This document shows positions 7,700 through 17,642 of a DNA stretch of 64,000 nt, piece after piece. How positions within the stretch are numbered: position 1 is the first letter of the stretch; the number at the start of each line of letters is the position of its first letter. Under the pieces are notes generated by a model. The model had not been told where the DNA came from, did no database searches, and saw only the letters and a program-made list of their open reading frames with translations. The DNA is from Syntrophus sp034006265 (lineage in GTDB: Bacteria > Desulfobacterota > Syntrophia > Syntrophales > Syntrophaceae): the NCBI GenBank assembly GCA_034006265.1, contig JAVETB010000005.1:1-64000 (forward strand), read 5' to 3'. Position numbers and translations under genes: made by a program.

Positions 7700-9115
7700 T
7701 CAGTATTTGCCGGCGGTCATCTGGTCCGCCAGTGTCACCCAGCCTCCGCCCATGGCCTTGTAGATGTCGACCAGCGAGGTGAGCAGCGCCGTGCGATACA
7801 GAGCGTAATTGAGCTCTGCGGGGAATAACTGCTCCTGCGCCTGGAGGACGGTGGAATAAGGGACGTAGCCCCCATCGTACTGCAGTTGGGCCAGACGGGT
7901 ATATTCCATGGCCGCATCGACCAGCCGCTTCTGGGTCTGGAGGCGTTCGATGGCCTTGGTGCGGGCGACCAGGGCGTTTTCCACGTCGGAAAAGGCATTC
8001 TGGATGGACGCCTGGTAGGAAAGAAGCGCCGCCTCGCGGGCCGCCTCGGCCTGCTTCACCTGGCCGTAGATGGCCCCGGCGGTGAAGATCGGACCGGTGA
8101 TGGAACCCCCGTAGCTCCAGGTGCGGGCCGGACCTTTGAAAAGGTCGGATAGATCGGCGCTGGCCAGCCCATATCCCCCTGTGAGAGAAAGAGCGGGAAA
8201 ATAAAGTGCTTTGGCTGCACCGATCTGCGCGTTTGCTGCAATCAGGCTCTGCTCGGACTGCCGGAGATCGGGGCGGCGTTCCAGGAGCTGCGACGGCAGA
8301 CCGGCCGGCACGGAGGGTGGGGTAAGTTCGTCCAACGGACGGCCGCGGACGATCGGCCCCGGATTGCGCCCGAGAAGAACGGACAGGGCATGCTCCGTTG
8401 ACGCGATCTGTGCCTCGATCTCCGGGATGGCCGCTGCGGCGGTTTCGTACCGGGTGCGCGATTGTTCCACCGTCATCAGGGAGACCTGCCCGTATTGAAA
8501 CTGGAGTTCAAAAAGACGAACGGAATCGCCATAGGATTTCAAATTCCGGCGGGCGATAGCCAACTGCTCATCGAGGCCGCAGAGCTGCAGATAATGGGTT
8601 GCCACCAGGGTGACCAGGGACAGCACGGCACCGCGGCGCGCCTCCTCTGTGGCAAACAGCTCCGCCCGGGCCGCTTCCGATGCCCGCCGCAGGCGTCCCC
8701 ACAGATCCAGTTCCCAGGTTGCTCCAGCCAGCACGGAATACGCACGGTAGGGATTGTCGACAGAGGAGGGCACCGGCGAATTGTTTCGCTCGCTGGCCCG
8801 CTCGCGGGCCGCACTGCCGCTGTAGTTGAGCCAGGGAAACAGCGCCGCCCGGGTCTGCGTGAGGACCGCGGCGGCCTGTTCGACGCGGGCTGCGGCAATC
8901 CGGACATCCCTGTTGCCGGCAAGGGCCTCGGAGATCAGGCCGTTCAGCACGGGATCGCCAAACTGTCTCCACCAGGCCGTATCGGCGGTTTCCTGCACCT
9001 CTGCAACTCCGTAGCGGTAAGCCCCGGGGGCCGGGACGACCGGTTTCGAATAGTCGGGGCCGACCATGCAGCCCGACAGTAGAATCATGCAGAAGAGAAG
9101 GGCGATGCGGCGCAT
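7700..9115 (-). CDS. Outer-membrane efflux channel lipoprotein, OprM/NodT family
   Basis: The 471-residue TolC-like channel of a tripartite RND pump. The N-terminus is a lipoprotein signal with lipobox LLSGC (Cys at about residue 16), and the next residues MVGPDY are typical of the OprM/NodT family. Two repeated alpha-helical/beta-barrel halves follow, with family blocks WWRQFGDPVLNGLI, ELDLWGRLRRASEAARAEL, ERRPDLRQSEQSLIAANAQIG, and LQAQEQLFPAELNYALYRTA near the end. It starts one base after the stop of the pump gene, so the three efflux genes form one operon in the order adaptor, pump, channel. Substrates cannot be told from the sequence. Confidence 0.95.
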   Translation of the reverse strand: MRRIALLFCMILLSGCMVGPDYSKPVVPAPGAYRYGVAEVQETADTAWWRQFGDPVLNGLISEALAGNRDVRIAAARVEQAAAVLTQTRAALFPWLNYSGSAARERASERNNSPVPSSVDNPYRAYSVLAGATWELDLWGRLRRASEAARAELFATEEARRGAVLSLVTLVATHYLQLCGLDEQLAIARRNLKSYGDSVRLFELQFQYGQVSLMTVEQSRTRYETAAAAIPEIEAQIASTEHALSVLLGRNPGPIVRGRPLDELTPPSVPAGLPSQLLERRPDLRQSEQSLIAANAQIGAAKALYFPALSLTGGYGLASADLSDLFKGPARTWSYGGSITGPIFTAGAIYGQVKQAEAAREAALLSYQASIQNAFSDVENALVARTKAIERLQTQKRLVDAAMEYTRLAQLQYDGGYVPYSTVLQAQEQLFPAELNYALYRTALLTSLVDIYKAMGGGWVTLADQMTAGKY

Positions 9116-9116
9116 G

Positions 9117-12100
9117 TCAGGCCTCCTCGATCCGCCCGGAAGGCGTCGGATCCGACGGGGAGCCGGGGCTGTTCGTTTCTGCGGGCGGCGGGACGTTCTT
9201 CACCTTCGGGCGCCTTTCATTGAGCCGCTCGAAGAGGTAAAAGAACAAGGGGACATAGAGCATGGCCAGGGTCGTTTCGCCGATCATTCCTCCGATAATG
9301 CCGGTGCCGATGGAATGGCGCGCATTGGCCCCGGCGCCCGTGGCGAAGGCCAGAGGGAGGACGCCGAAAATGAAGGCCAGCGAAGTCATGAGAATGGGGC
9401 GCAGCCTTTCTTCACCGGCCCGGATGGTCGCCTCCATGATGGACAGGCCCTGCCTGCGGAGTTCCACGGCGAAGGTGACCCGGAGGACGGCATTTTTCGC
9501 CCCCAGGCCGATGAGCACCAGCATGCCGATCTGAAAATAGACGTCGTTGTGCAGTCCGCGCAGCCAGTTGAAGATCAGCGCGCCGAGGATGCCGAAGGGA
9601 ACCGCCGTCATGACGGAACCGGGCAGGGTCCAGGATTCGAACTGGGCGGACAGAACCAGAAAGACGATCATGAGCCCGAAGACAAAGGCGGCGGCGGAGG
9701 CGCTTCCCGATTTCTTCTCCTCAAAGGCCATCCCGGACCAGGAAAAACCGTACCCTGCAGGAAGGACCTTGAGCGCCGCCTCCTCCATGGCGCCAATGGC
9801 CTCGCCGGAGCTGTAGCCCGGGGCGGCGTTGCCAGTCACCTGGGCCGCCGGAAACCCGTTGAAGCGGGGGACAAGATCGGGACCGCTGACATAGGAGGTA
9901 GTCACCAGGGCGGAAAGGGGAATCATCTCCCCGCTCCGGGACCTCACATAGAGCCTCTTGATGTCGGAAGGGTCCTGGCGGAATTTCGCATCGGACTGGA
10001 GAATGACGTTCCAGATCCTGCTGCACTGGTTGTACTGGCTGACCATGATGGAGCCGAACTGCGCCTGGAGAGCACTGTAGACGTCCTGGACCGGTACGCC
10101 CAGGAGGTTGGCCTTTTCGCGGTCGACATCGACCTTCAGCTTCTGCGATGACGCCTTGAAGGTGGTGTTCAGATCCGTCAGCTCCGGTCTCCTGCGGGCC
10201 TGCGCCAGAAACTGCTGTGTCAGTTCATGGAGATTGGCCGACGTGCCGGAGCCCTTGTCCTGGATCCAGAACTCGAAGCCGCCCGTGGTGCCGATTCCCG
10301 GAATGGCCGGCGGAGCGATGGGGATGACTCTCCCTGTGGCAATGGCGCCCGCCTGCGCAGCGACAGATTTCAAAACTGCGCGGGCATTTTCCTTCATCGC
10401 CGTTTTCATGGAGTCATAGCGCTTTTTAAAGTCCGTGAGAGTGACGAAAAAAGTGGCGGTATTCGTCTTGTATTGACCGTCAATGAGACTGTAGCCGCTG
10501 ATGGCGACACGGTTCAATACCCCGGATTCCTTTGCGAAGATCCTGTCAAGCTGATCGGCGGCCGCAACGGTTCGATTCAGGTTGGCTGCATCCGGCATGA
10601 TCAGGGCCGCCATGACGTATCCCTGATCCTCGTTGGGAACGAAGCTGGTGGGGATGGTCAGGAACAGATGGACCAGGCTCCAGAGAAAAAAGGCAAGCAG
10701 CACAAAAGCCGGGACCATCCGCTTGATGATCAGGGTGACGGCATGGCCGAAGGCCAGGGTAATCCGGTCGATCCGGCGGTTGAACCAGGCGAAGAAACCG
10801 CGCTGAGGCTTTTCCTCGTGCCGAAGCAGCACGACGCACATGGCCGGTGTCAGGGTGAGGGCCACGAAGCCGGAAAGGGCCACGGAAATGACGATGGTTA
10901 TGGCGAACTGCTGATAAAGCTGCCCGGTCGTGCCGGGAAGAAAGGCCGCCGGGATGAAGACCGAGGCCATCACGAGGACCACCGCCACCAGGGACGTCCC
11001 GATCTCCTCCATGGCCCGGATCGTGGCTTCCCGGGGCGGCAGGTTGTTTTTCGTCATGTTGCGTTCGACATTCTCCACGACCACGATGGCGTCGTCGACA
11101 ACCATGCCGATGGCGAGAACGATTCCGAAGAGGGTCAGGAGGTTGATCGAGAAATTCAGGGCCAGCATCCCGGCAAAGGTCCCGATCAGGGCCACAAAGA
11201 TGGCCACCGCGCAGATCAGCGTTGAGCGCAGGCTCTGCAGAAACAGGTACACAATCAGGACGACCAGCAGGATCGCCTCAAGGAGCGTGTGGAGCACCTC
11301 CTTGATGGAAAGTCGAACGAAGTCGGTGGTGTCCAGGGCGATGAGGCATTCGATGCCCTCCGGCATGGTCCCCTTCATTTCCTCCAGGGTTTTTCGCACT
11401 TCCTTGGAAACCTGCAACCCGTTGGAGCCGGGCTGCTGATAAACGGCGATGAAGGCCGCCGGCATGCCGTTGAGGCGGTTTTCGGAGATGTACTGCTTCC
11501 GGCCCACCTCGACGCGGGCGATATCCTTGAGGCGGACGATGGCGCTGCCGTCCTGGCCGGCCCTGAGGATGATGTCTCCATATTGGGAAGGCAGGACGAA
11601 CTGGGGCTGGGTCACCACGGGGAAGGTTTGATGGACTTCACCTTCCGTGGGCTGCTGGCCGATCTGGCCTGCGCCGAAGAGGGCGTTCTGGTGGGCGACG
11701 GCCTGCTGGACGTCGGAGGTCGTAATCCCCAGGGAAGCCATCCGGTCCGGGTTCATCCAGATGCGCATGGCCTGGTCCGCGACTCCGAAGAACGTCGCCT
11801 GGCCGGCCCCGTTGATCCGCTTGACGGCGTCGAGGACATAGACGTTGGCGAAATTGTCCACGTATTCGGGGCTGTAGCGGCCGTCCTGGTTGTAGAGGGC
11901 GAGGATCATCAGGATATTTGCCGATTTCTTCTGTACCGACACCCCGTTTTGCAGAACCGCGTCGGGCAGCTGCGGCGAGGCCATGCTTACCCGGTTCTGC
12001 ACCTGGACCTGGGCGATGTCCGGGTCCGTGTCGAGGCTGAAGTAAACGGTGATCGTCAACTGGCCCGAACTGGAGCTTGTTGACGTCATGTAGAGCATGT

Positions 12101-12323
12101 TGTCCACGCCGTTGATCTGAGCCTCTATGGGAGCGGCGACGGCGTCGGAGACGGTTTTTGAGTCGGCGCCGGGATAGTATGCCGTGACCGTGACCTGCAC
12201 CGGGGAAATGGAGGGATACTGGGCTACGGGGAGGTTTTTCAGGGAAACCAGACCGGTGATGACGATAATCAGGGAGATGACGGTGGCGAAGATTGGCCGT
12301 TCAATGAAAAACCTGGAGAACAT
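9117..12323 (-). CDS. RND efflux pump, AcrB/MexB (HAE1) family
   Basis: A 1068-residue inner-membrane proton-driven exporter of full family length. The first helix is IFATVISLIIVITGLV; the proton-relay aspartates lie in GMVVDDAIVVVENVER at about residues 403-418; the second half begins at the familiar TSFVPNEDQGYVMAA; and the last helices carry GLGAKNAVLRVTFAVELRRQG. In most HAE1 pumps that last motif reads KNAILIVEFA, so R and T in place of I and E are a small deviation. Two large periplasmic porter/docking loops are present. It likely exports hydrophobic drugs, dyes or solvents, by family. Its start is 15 bases after the adaptor gene and its stop is one base before the outer-membrane channel gene. 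Confidence 0.96.
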   Translation of the reverse strand: MFSRFFIERPIFATVISLIIVITGLVSLKNLPVAQYPSISPVQVTVTAYYPGADSKTVSDAVAAPIEAQINGVDNMLYMTSTSSSSGQLTITVYFSLDTDPDIAQVQVQNRVSMASPQLPDAVLQNGVSVQKKSANILMILALYNQDGRYSPEYVDNFANVYVLDAVKRINGAGQATFFGVADQAMRIWMNPDRMASLGITTSDVQQAVAHQNALFGAGQIGQQPTEGEVHQTFPVVTQPQFVLPSQYGDIILRAGQDGSAIVRLKDIARVEVGRKQYISENRLNGMPAAFIAVYQQPGSNGLQVSKEVRKTLEEMKGTMPEGIECLIALDTTDFVRLSIKEVLHTLLEAILLVVLIVYLFLQSLRSTLICAVAIFVALIGTFAGMLALNFSINLLTLFGIVLAIGMVVDDAIVVVENVERNMTKNNLPPREATIRAMEEIGTSLVAVVLVMASVFIPAAFLPGTTGQLYQQFAITIVISVALSGFVALTLTPAMCVVLLRHEEKPQRGFFAWFNRRIDRITLAFGHAVTLIIKRMVPAFVLLAFFLWSLVHLFLTIPTSFVPNEDQGYVMAALIMPDAANLNRTVAAADQLDRIFAKESGVLNRVAISGYSLIDGQYKTNTATFFVTLTDFKKRYDSMKTAMKENARAVLKSVAAQAGAIATGRVIPIAPPAIPGIGTTGGFEFWIQDKGSGTSANLHELTQQFLAQARRRPELTDLNTTFKASSQKLKVDVDREKANLLGVPVQDVYSALQAQFGSIMVSQYNQCSRIWNVILQSDAKFRQDPSDIKRLYVRSRSGEMIPLSALVTTSYVSGPDLVPRFNGFPAAQVTGNAAPGYSSGEAIGAMEEAALKVLPAGYGFSWSGMAFEEKKSGSASAAAFVFGLMIVFLVLSAQFESWTLPGSVMTAVPFGILGALIFNWLRGLHNDVYFQIGMLVLIGLGAKNAVLRVTFAVELRRQGLSIMEATIRAGEERLRPILMTSLAFIFGVLPLAFATGAGANARHSIGTGIIGGMIGETTLAMLYVPLFFYLFERLNERRPKVKNVPPPAETNSPGSPSDPTPSGRIEEA

Positions 12324-12338
12324 AGGCCGGGCCCCTTC

Positions 12339-13580
12339 TTAGGATTTATCCGGGGAAGCGGGATTCCGGGAGCTGTCCGCCGCCGGTTCTGACTCTCCGG
12401 GATTCAAAGAGGGCACCCCGGTGAAGGGCTTGATCCGAACCTTGAGATCCGGCTGCAGCGACAATCCCCCTTCGACCACGACGCGTTCCCCGGCCCTCAA
12501 TCCCTCAGTGATGAACCAGTTGTTTCCATGCCATTCCCCCACACTGACGGGACGGAACCGGACCGAGTCGTCGGGCTGGAGGACCCAGACAAAATGTCCC
12601 TTGGCGCCCGTCTGTACGGACTGCTGGGGGACGAGGATCGCCCCGGGCCGGGTGATGCCCTTCAGGCGCACGCGCACATACTGGTTGGGGCGGAGGACGC
12701 CCTCCGGGTTCTGAACGCTTGAACGGATCAGAAAGGTGCCCGTCTTGGTGTTGTACATGGGATCGGCAAAGGTGATCCGTCCCTTGTGGGGGAAGACCGT
12801 TCCGTCAACAAGGAGAATCTCAATCTCGTAGCTGTTGTTGGCAGGAGCTTTCAAGAAGCCTTTCGCCATTTCGTTCTGCAATTTCTGCATCTCGTTTTCC
12901 GAGAGGCTGAAGTTTACCCAGATCGGAGAAAGGGCCATGACGGTGGCCAGGTGATTGTTCCCCATGCTGATATAGGCGCCGTCCTGCTGCAGTGCCGCGG
13001 TGGTGATGCCGTTGATGGGGGAGGAAATCCTGCAGTAGGAAAGATTGAGCATCGCCGTTTCGACCTGGGCTTTTGCCTGCTCTACGGCCGCAGAGGCGGA
13101 ATGCGCACTTCCTGTTGCGTCATCGAGATCCCGCTGCGAAAGGGCGTTGAGTGAGGTGAGCGGTTTGACGCGGGCAAGATTGGATTGGGCGACGTTCAGC
13201 GCCGCCTCCTGCCTGGCGAGGGCGGCCTTTGCCTGGTCGAGCTGGGCCTGAAAAGGCTTGGGGTCCATTTCGAAGAGGATCTGCCCTGCTTTGACCAATG
13301 CGCCTTCCCTGTAGACCCTTCTGTTGAGAAAGCCATTGATCCGGGCCCGGATTTCAACCTGATGCGAACTCTGGGCCTGGGCGACGAATTCGAAGACCAC
13401 AGGGGTATCGCGCGGTTCAATTGAAATGACGGAAACTTCCGGTGCGGGGCGGGGCGGAGCCTGATCTTTCTTCCCGCATCCGGTCATCAGCGGAAAAAGG
13501 GCGAGTAAAACGAGCGTCCAGACCGGCATCCGGGGCTCAATAGAGAGAAGGCGGGAGGAAAAGGGCTTCAAATCGATCAT
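12339..13580 (-). CDS. RND efflux periplasmic adaptor lipoprotein, AcrA/MexA family
   Basis: A membrane fusion protein of about 413 residues. A hydrophobic stretch ends in lipobox LMTGC with the acylated Cys near residue 38; the family blocks RINGFLNRRVYREGALVKAG (biotinyl-lipoyl half), a coiled-coil hairpin at about residues 110-180, and RITFADPMYNTKTGTF (beta-barrel) follow. The start at 13580 is preferred because AAGGAACTGTCC precedes it; the frame is open further upstream to 13664 but without a ribosome site. It is the first gene of the efflux operon and connects pump to channel. The N-terminal region before the hydrophobic stretch is longer than usual, so a later start at the ATG of MPVWTLVLL is possible. 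Confidence 0.93.
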   Translation of the reverse strand: MIDLKPFSSRLLSIEPRMPVWTLVLLALFPLMTGCGKKDQAPPRPAPEVSVISIEPRDTPVVFEFVAQAQSSHQVEIRARINGFLNRRVYREGALVKAGQILFEMDPKPFQAQLDQAKAALARQEAALNVAQSNLARVKPLTSLNALSQRDLDDATGSAHSASAAVEQAKAQVETAMLNLSYCRISSPINGITTAALQQDGAYISMGNNHLATVMALSPIWVNFSLSENEMQKLQNEMAKGFLKAPANNSYEIEILLVDGTVFPHKGRITFADPMYNTKTGTFLIRSSVQNPEGVLRPNQYVRVRLKGITRPGAILVPQQSVQTGAKGHFVWVLQPDDSVRFRPVSVGEWHGNNWFITEGLRAGERVVVEGGLSLQPDLKVRIKPFTGVPSLNPGESEPAADSSRNPASPDKS

Positions 13581-13720
13581 GGACAGTTCCTTGTGCCGTT
13601 GAGATGGATCGTTGTGGATTCTGCGTCGACGCGCTTCAAGAGGAACGGATGCTCGGAATATCAAAAGGGCTCAGGCGGTCCTGCTTCCGGAATCGGGGAG
13701 CGGGTTATCCGGAAAAAATA

Positions 13721-13755
13721 TGATCTATAATGATCAAACTTCAGCGAAAGGTCAA
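13721..13755 (-). promoter_or_regulatory. Efflux operon promoter overlapped by a palindrome
   Basis: Reading the minus strand, TTGACC (13755-13750) and CATTAT (13732-13727) are spaced by 17 bases, a fair sigma-70 promoter pointing at the efflux operon about 150 bases away. The -10 box lies inside the inverted repeat TGATC-N6-GATCA at 13721-13736. A repressor bound there would block transcription, as TetR-type regulators do for many RND pumps; no regulator gene is adjacent. Confidence 0.45.
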
Positions 13756-13934
13756 GAACTGATTCCTCATGAGTCCCGGTTATTTGGCCGGTAAAATGCC
13801 GATGAAAGGGGTTCGGGAAAAGGGAAGAGCAAAAGCGGTAGAATTTCGGATTCAACCATGGCAGAATGATCGACGCGAAGCATTGAGAGATCCCGTCCGG
13901 GACATTCTTATGCCGGGCAGAAAAGAGGAGTCAC

Positions 13935-15032
13935 ATGACCAAGCATAGACCGGAAGCGCCGGACCTGACCCGGATCACCCTGCAGATTCTGTGGATTGGA
14001 ATCCTGATTGCTGCGTGCTTCTGGATCCTGAGGCCTTTTCTGCTGTCGATCATCTGGGCGTTGATGATCGTTGTGGCCACCTGGCCGTTCATGCTGAAAG
14101 TGGAAGGCTGGCTCTGGAACAGGAGGGGCCTCGCCGTAACGGCCATGACGATCGCCATGCTGATCCTGTTCATCCTCCCCTTCACCCTCGCCATCGTCGC
14201 CATCATCGACAACGCGGACAGAATCGCCGAGCTTGTCGAATCCGTCTCGACGCAGGCGCTGCCGTCCCTGCCCGGCTGGCTGAGCGGGATTCCCGTCGTT
14301 GGCCCGAAGCTCGCAGCCGCCTGGGAAAGCGTCAGAACCGGGCAGGAGGGGCTGACGGCGCGCCTGGCGCCCTACGCCGGCAAGGTGTTGACGTGGTTCC
14401 TGTCCCAGGCGGGAAGCATCGGGATCATCGCGCTGCAGTTTCTCCTCACTGTGATCATTTCCGCGATCCTCTACGCCGGCGGAGAGGAGGCTGCCGCGCG
14501 CGTCGTACGCTTTGCGCGACGGCTGGGCGGCGCACGCGGCCGGGAGGTGACCGAACTGGCGGCTAAAACCATCCGGGGCGTTGCCCTGGGCGTCGTCGGC
14601 ACGGCCCTGGTGCAAACGCTGTTCGGAGGAATCGGCCTGGTCGTTACCGGGGTGTCGGCTGCCCCGATTTTGATCGCGGTGATGTTCATGCTCTGCATCG
14701 CCCAGCTTGGCCCCAGTCTCGTCCTTGTTCCCTCGGTCATCTGGCTTTACTGGGGCGGATCGAACGTCTGGGGGACCGTTTTGCTCGTCGTGACGGTGCT
14801 GGCAAGCACCCTGGACAATTTCATCCGGCCGATTCTCATCCGGAAGGGCGCCAAGCTTCCCCTGATCCTGATCTTTGCCGGCGTCATCGGAGGCCTGGCC
14901 TCCTTCGGCATTGTCGGGCTGTTTATCGGTCCGGTGGTGCTGTCGGTGACCTTCAGGCTGCTCGATCTGTGGACGGGCGATACGGAAGGGGTACCGGATC
15001 GGGAAGAGGTTCCGTCAAGGGAGGATCGTTAG
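13935..15032 (+). CDS. AI-2E family transporter (YdiK/PerM-like)
   Basis: A 365-residue polytopic membrane protein of the AI-2E/PerM family, with seven to eight predicted helices: a pair near residues 18-55, one at about 66-90, and a cluster from 155 to 340 containing GVALGVVGTALVQTLFGGIG and FIRPILIRKGAKLPLILIFAGVIGG. The last block is the conserved signature of the family, and the glycine-rich GIVGLFIGPVVLSV closes the domain. Family members export varied small molecules or ions (autoinducer-2, Na+/H+); the substrate here is unknown. Shine-Dalgarno GAGGAG is seven bases before the ATG. It is transcribed divergently from the efflux operon across about 350 bases and is followed by recD2 after 154 bases. 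Confidence 0.9.
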   Translation: MTKHRPEAPDLTRITLQILWIGILIAACFWILRPFLLSIIWALMIVVATWPFMLKVEGWLWNRRGLAVTAMTIAMLILFILPFTLAIVAIIDNADRIAELVESVSTQALPSLPGWLSGIPVVGPKLAAAWESVRTGQEGLTARLAPYAGKVLTWFLSQAGSIGIIALQFLLTVIISAILYAGGEEAAARVVRFARRLGGARGREVTELAAKTIRGVALGVVGTALVQTLFGGIGLVVTGVSAAPILIAVMFMLCIAQLGPSLVLVPSVIWLYWGGSNVWGTVLLVVTVLASTLDNFIRPILIRKGAKLPLILIFAGVIGGLASFGIVGLFIGPVVLSVTFRLLDLWTGDTEGVPDREEVPSREDR

Positions 15033-15186
15033 AGGCGGTGATATTCTCTGCCGGAACTATTTCCCTTTTTGTGCCGGGTTCGGATTTCCGCCGGCAGCGG
15101 GATCCGGCGCCCTCAGTTTCCGGAGCGCCTCCTGGCGGATGCCCATGCGGTGAGCGTCGCAAAGGACCCATAACGGGAATCAGAAC

Positions 15187-17412
15187 ATGACGGACAGGAC
15201 AGACGGGAAATATCGGGGAGCGGACTCGCTGGTTGACCTTCAGGGGCACATAGAGCGTGTGACCTTCATTAATGAAGAAAATGGATATACCGTCGCCCGC
15301 GTCAAGGTGCCGGGCCGCCGGGAGCCGGTGACGGTGGTTGGCGGAATGATCAGCCCCGCACCAGGCGAAATGGTCAGGATGAAGGGGGAGTGGACAAATC
15401 ATCCCCGCTTCGGTGAACAGTTCCGCGTTGTGTTCTGCGAATCTTCCATTCCGGCAACGGCCTACGGCATAGAGAAATACCTGGGATCGGGACTGATCAA
15501 GGGGATCGGACCCGTGATGGCCAGGCGGATGGTGGAGGCCTTCGGCGAAGGCACTCTGGAGATCGTTGAATCCGAAAGCCCCCGCCTCCTGGAGGTGGAG
15601 GGCATCGGCGAAAAGCGGCTGGCGATGATCCGCAAGGCCTGGGAGGAGCAGCGGGAGATCCGGGCCGTTCTGCTCTTTCTCCAATCCCACGGAGTCAGCG
15701 GCGCCTATGCGTCACGGATTTTCCGTCAGTACGGCCATGCCGCCGTTTCAATCCTTCAGAAAAACCCCTATCGCCTGGCCACGGACATCTTCGGGATCGG
15801 CTTTCTCACCGCTGACCGGATCGCCGAGAAAATGGGTTTTGCGCGCGATTCGCGGCTTCGGGCGGAAGCGGGTATTCTCTTTGTCCTTCATGAACTGGCC
15901 GATGAGGGTCACGTCCTCTATCCCGCTGAACCGCTGATACGAAAGTGCAGGGAAATCCTGGAGATCGATCCTGAAATCATCGCCGCGGCCCTGGATGCGG
16001 CAGCAGAGCAGCGGCAGATCGTCATCGAGGATGGATCGGCTTTTCCCGGCGCCCCACCGGAGATTTGCAGGGATCGGGTCGTTTATCTGGCCGGGTATCA
16101 CCTGGCGGAAACACAGGCCGCCTTGCGGCTGAAAACGCTGCTGAGAACGCCCTCGACGCTCCGGGCCATCGATGCCGCGCAGGCGCTGCCCTTCGTGCCG
16201 GAAAAAGGCTCTCCCCTGCTGACGGAACATCAGCTCGAAGGGGTTCGTGCCGCCGTGTCGCACAAGGCGACGGTCATCACCGGCGGACCGGGAACGGGGA
16301 AGACGACGATTATCAACGCCATCCTCCGCATTTTCGCCGCCTGTGGAGCAAAGATTCTGCTGGCGGCGCCCACGGGCCGCGCCGCCAAGAGGATGAGCGA
16401 GGCGACGGGCCGGGAGGCGAAAACGATCCATCGCCTGCTGGAATACAGCCCGCAGAAGAGAGGTTTTTCAAGGGACGAGACGTCACCCCTGGACTGCCAG
16501 GTGCTCGTCGTGGATGAAGCCTCCATGGTCGACCTGATCCTGATGCACCATCTTCTGAAGGCCCTTCCGCCTTCGGCGGTCGTTATCCTTGTGGGGGACG
16601 GAGACCAGCTGCCTTCCGTGGGGGCGGGGAGTGTCCTGACGGATGTCATGAGATCGGGCCGCGTGCCGGTGGCCGAACTTCGGGAGATCTTCCGCCAGGC
16701 CCGGAAAAGCTCGATCGTCCTCAATGCGCACCGGATCAACCGGGGGGAGTTCCCCCGCCTTCAACCTTCCCGGGAGCTGCTGGGCGATTTCTATTTCGTC
16801 GAGCAGGAGGATCCGGAAAGAGTGCTCGATCTCATTGTCCGCCTCGTGTCGGAACGCATTCCCCAGCGCTTCGGCCTCGATCCCCTGGAGGACATCCAGG
16901 TACTCACCCCGATGCGCAAAGGGCTGGCAGGCGCCGCAAATCTCAACAGCGTCCTGCAGAAGGCGCTCAACCCCGGAGGGGAAGGGCTCCAGCGGGGCGG
17001 GAGGCTGTACCGTGAAGGGGACAAGGTGATGCAGATCCGCAACAACTACGACCGGGAGGTTTTTAACGGCGATATCGGCCGGATCATCCGCCTGGACAAC
17101 GAGCTGCAGGAGGCTACCCTGACTTTTGACGGGCGTGAGGTCATCTACGATTACGGGGATCTGGAGGAGATTGTTCTGTCCTATGCCGTATCGGTGCACA
17201 AGTCCCAGGGAGCGGAGTATCCCGCCGTGGTGATGCCTCTGCTCATGCAGCATTACATGCTCCTCCAGCGGAATCTTCTTTATACGGCGGTGACGCGGGG
17301 GAAAAAACTCGTTGTCATCGTGGGAACGAAAAAAGCGCTGGCCATCGCCGTCCGCAACAACAAAACCCAGCGGCGCTTTTCCCTCCTGAGCCAACGCCTC
17401 CAAACGGCCTGA
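15187..17412 (+). CDS. recD2: RecD2-type ATP-dependent DNA helicase
   Basis: A 741-residue superfamily 1B 5'-3' helicase. Order of domains: an N-terminal OB-like beta domain (about residues 14-90, LQGHIERVTFINEENGYTVA), tandem helix-hairpin-helix motifs (SGLIKGIGPVMARRMVEAFG and LEVEGIGEKRLAMI), then the motor with Walker A GGPGTGKTT at about residues 366-374, motif II VVDEASMVD at about 440-448, and the C-terminal UvrD-like block SYAVSVHKSQGAEYPAVV. This is the stand-alone RecD2 (about 720-750 residues) of organisms using it outside RecBCD. It probably acts in DNA repair or mismatch and replication-fork maintenance. No recB or recC is nearby. Confidence 0.95.
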   Translation: MTDRTDGKYRGADSLVDLQGHIERVTFINEENGYTVARVKVPGRREPVTVVGGMISPAPGEMVRMKGEWTNHPRFGEQFRVVFCESSIPATAYGIEKYLGSGLIKGIGPVMARRMVEAFGEGTLEIVESESPRLLEVEGIGEKRLAMIRKAWEEQREIRAVLLFLQSHGVSGAYASRIFRQYGHAAVSILQKNPYRLATDIFGIGFLTADRIAEKMGFARDSRLRAEAGILFVLHELADEGHVLYPAEPLIRKCREILEIDPEIIAAALDAAAEQRQIVIEDGSAFPGAPPEICRDRVVYLAGYHLAETQAALRLKTLLRTPSTLRAIDAAQALPFVPEKGSPLLTEHQLEGVRAAVSHKATVITGGPGTGKTTIINAILRIFAACGAKILLAAPTGRAAKRMSEATGREAKTIHRLLEYSPQKRGFSRDETSPLDCQVLVVDEASMVDLILMHHLLKALPPSAVVILVGDGDQLPSVGAGSVLTDVMRSGRVPVAELREIFRQARKSSIVLNAHRINRGEFPRLQPSRELLGDFYFVEQEDPERVLDLIVRLVSERIPQRFGLDPLEDIQVLTPMRKGLAGAANLNSVLQKALNPGGEGLQRGGRLYREGDKVMQIRNNYDREVFNGDIGRIIRLDNELQEATLTFDGREVIYDYGDLEEIVLSYAVSVHKSQGAEYPAVVMPLLMQHYMLLQRNLLYTAVTRGKKLVVIVGTKKALAIAVRNNKTQRRFSLLSQRLQTA

Positions 17413-17642
17413 AGGGCGATTGCATCAACCTGCAGGAAGGGGCCGTATTCCGGAAGCGGAGTTCTGTCCCCCCGCACTTGACATGCGTGTCCGGATCGGT
17501 TAGCTCTATGAGGAAGCGGGCCATGCCGAAATTCACAAACAGATTGCCGGGGCTCCATTCCCGAGACAGCCGCCGTTTCTGCGCCGGAGAGCCTGGCAAC
17601 GGCCCGTTAACGCTGGTCTTATACAATAAGGAGGTGTAAAAC

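Noticed and set aside
9066..12083. Long plus-strand open frames across the efflux genes
   Set aside because: They are antisense to clear RND genes and arise from high-GC codon bias; compositions are aspartate, glycine and glutamine heavy.
17478..17506. TTGACA followed by TAGCTC at 17 bases before the prohibitin gene
   Set aside because: The -10 box matches consensus poorly, so I did not list it as a promoter.
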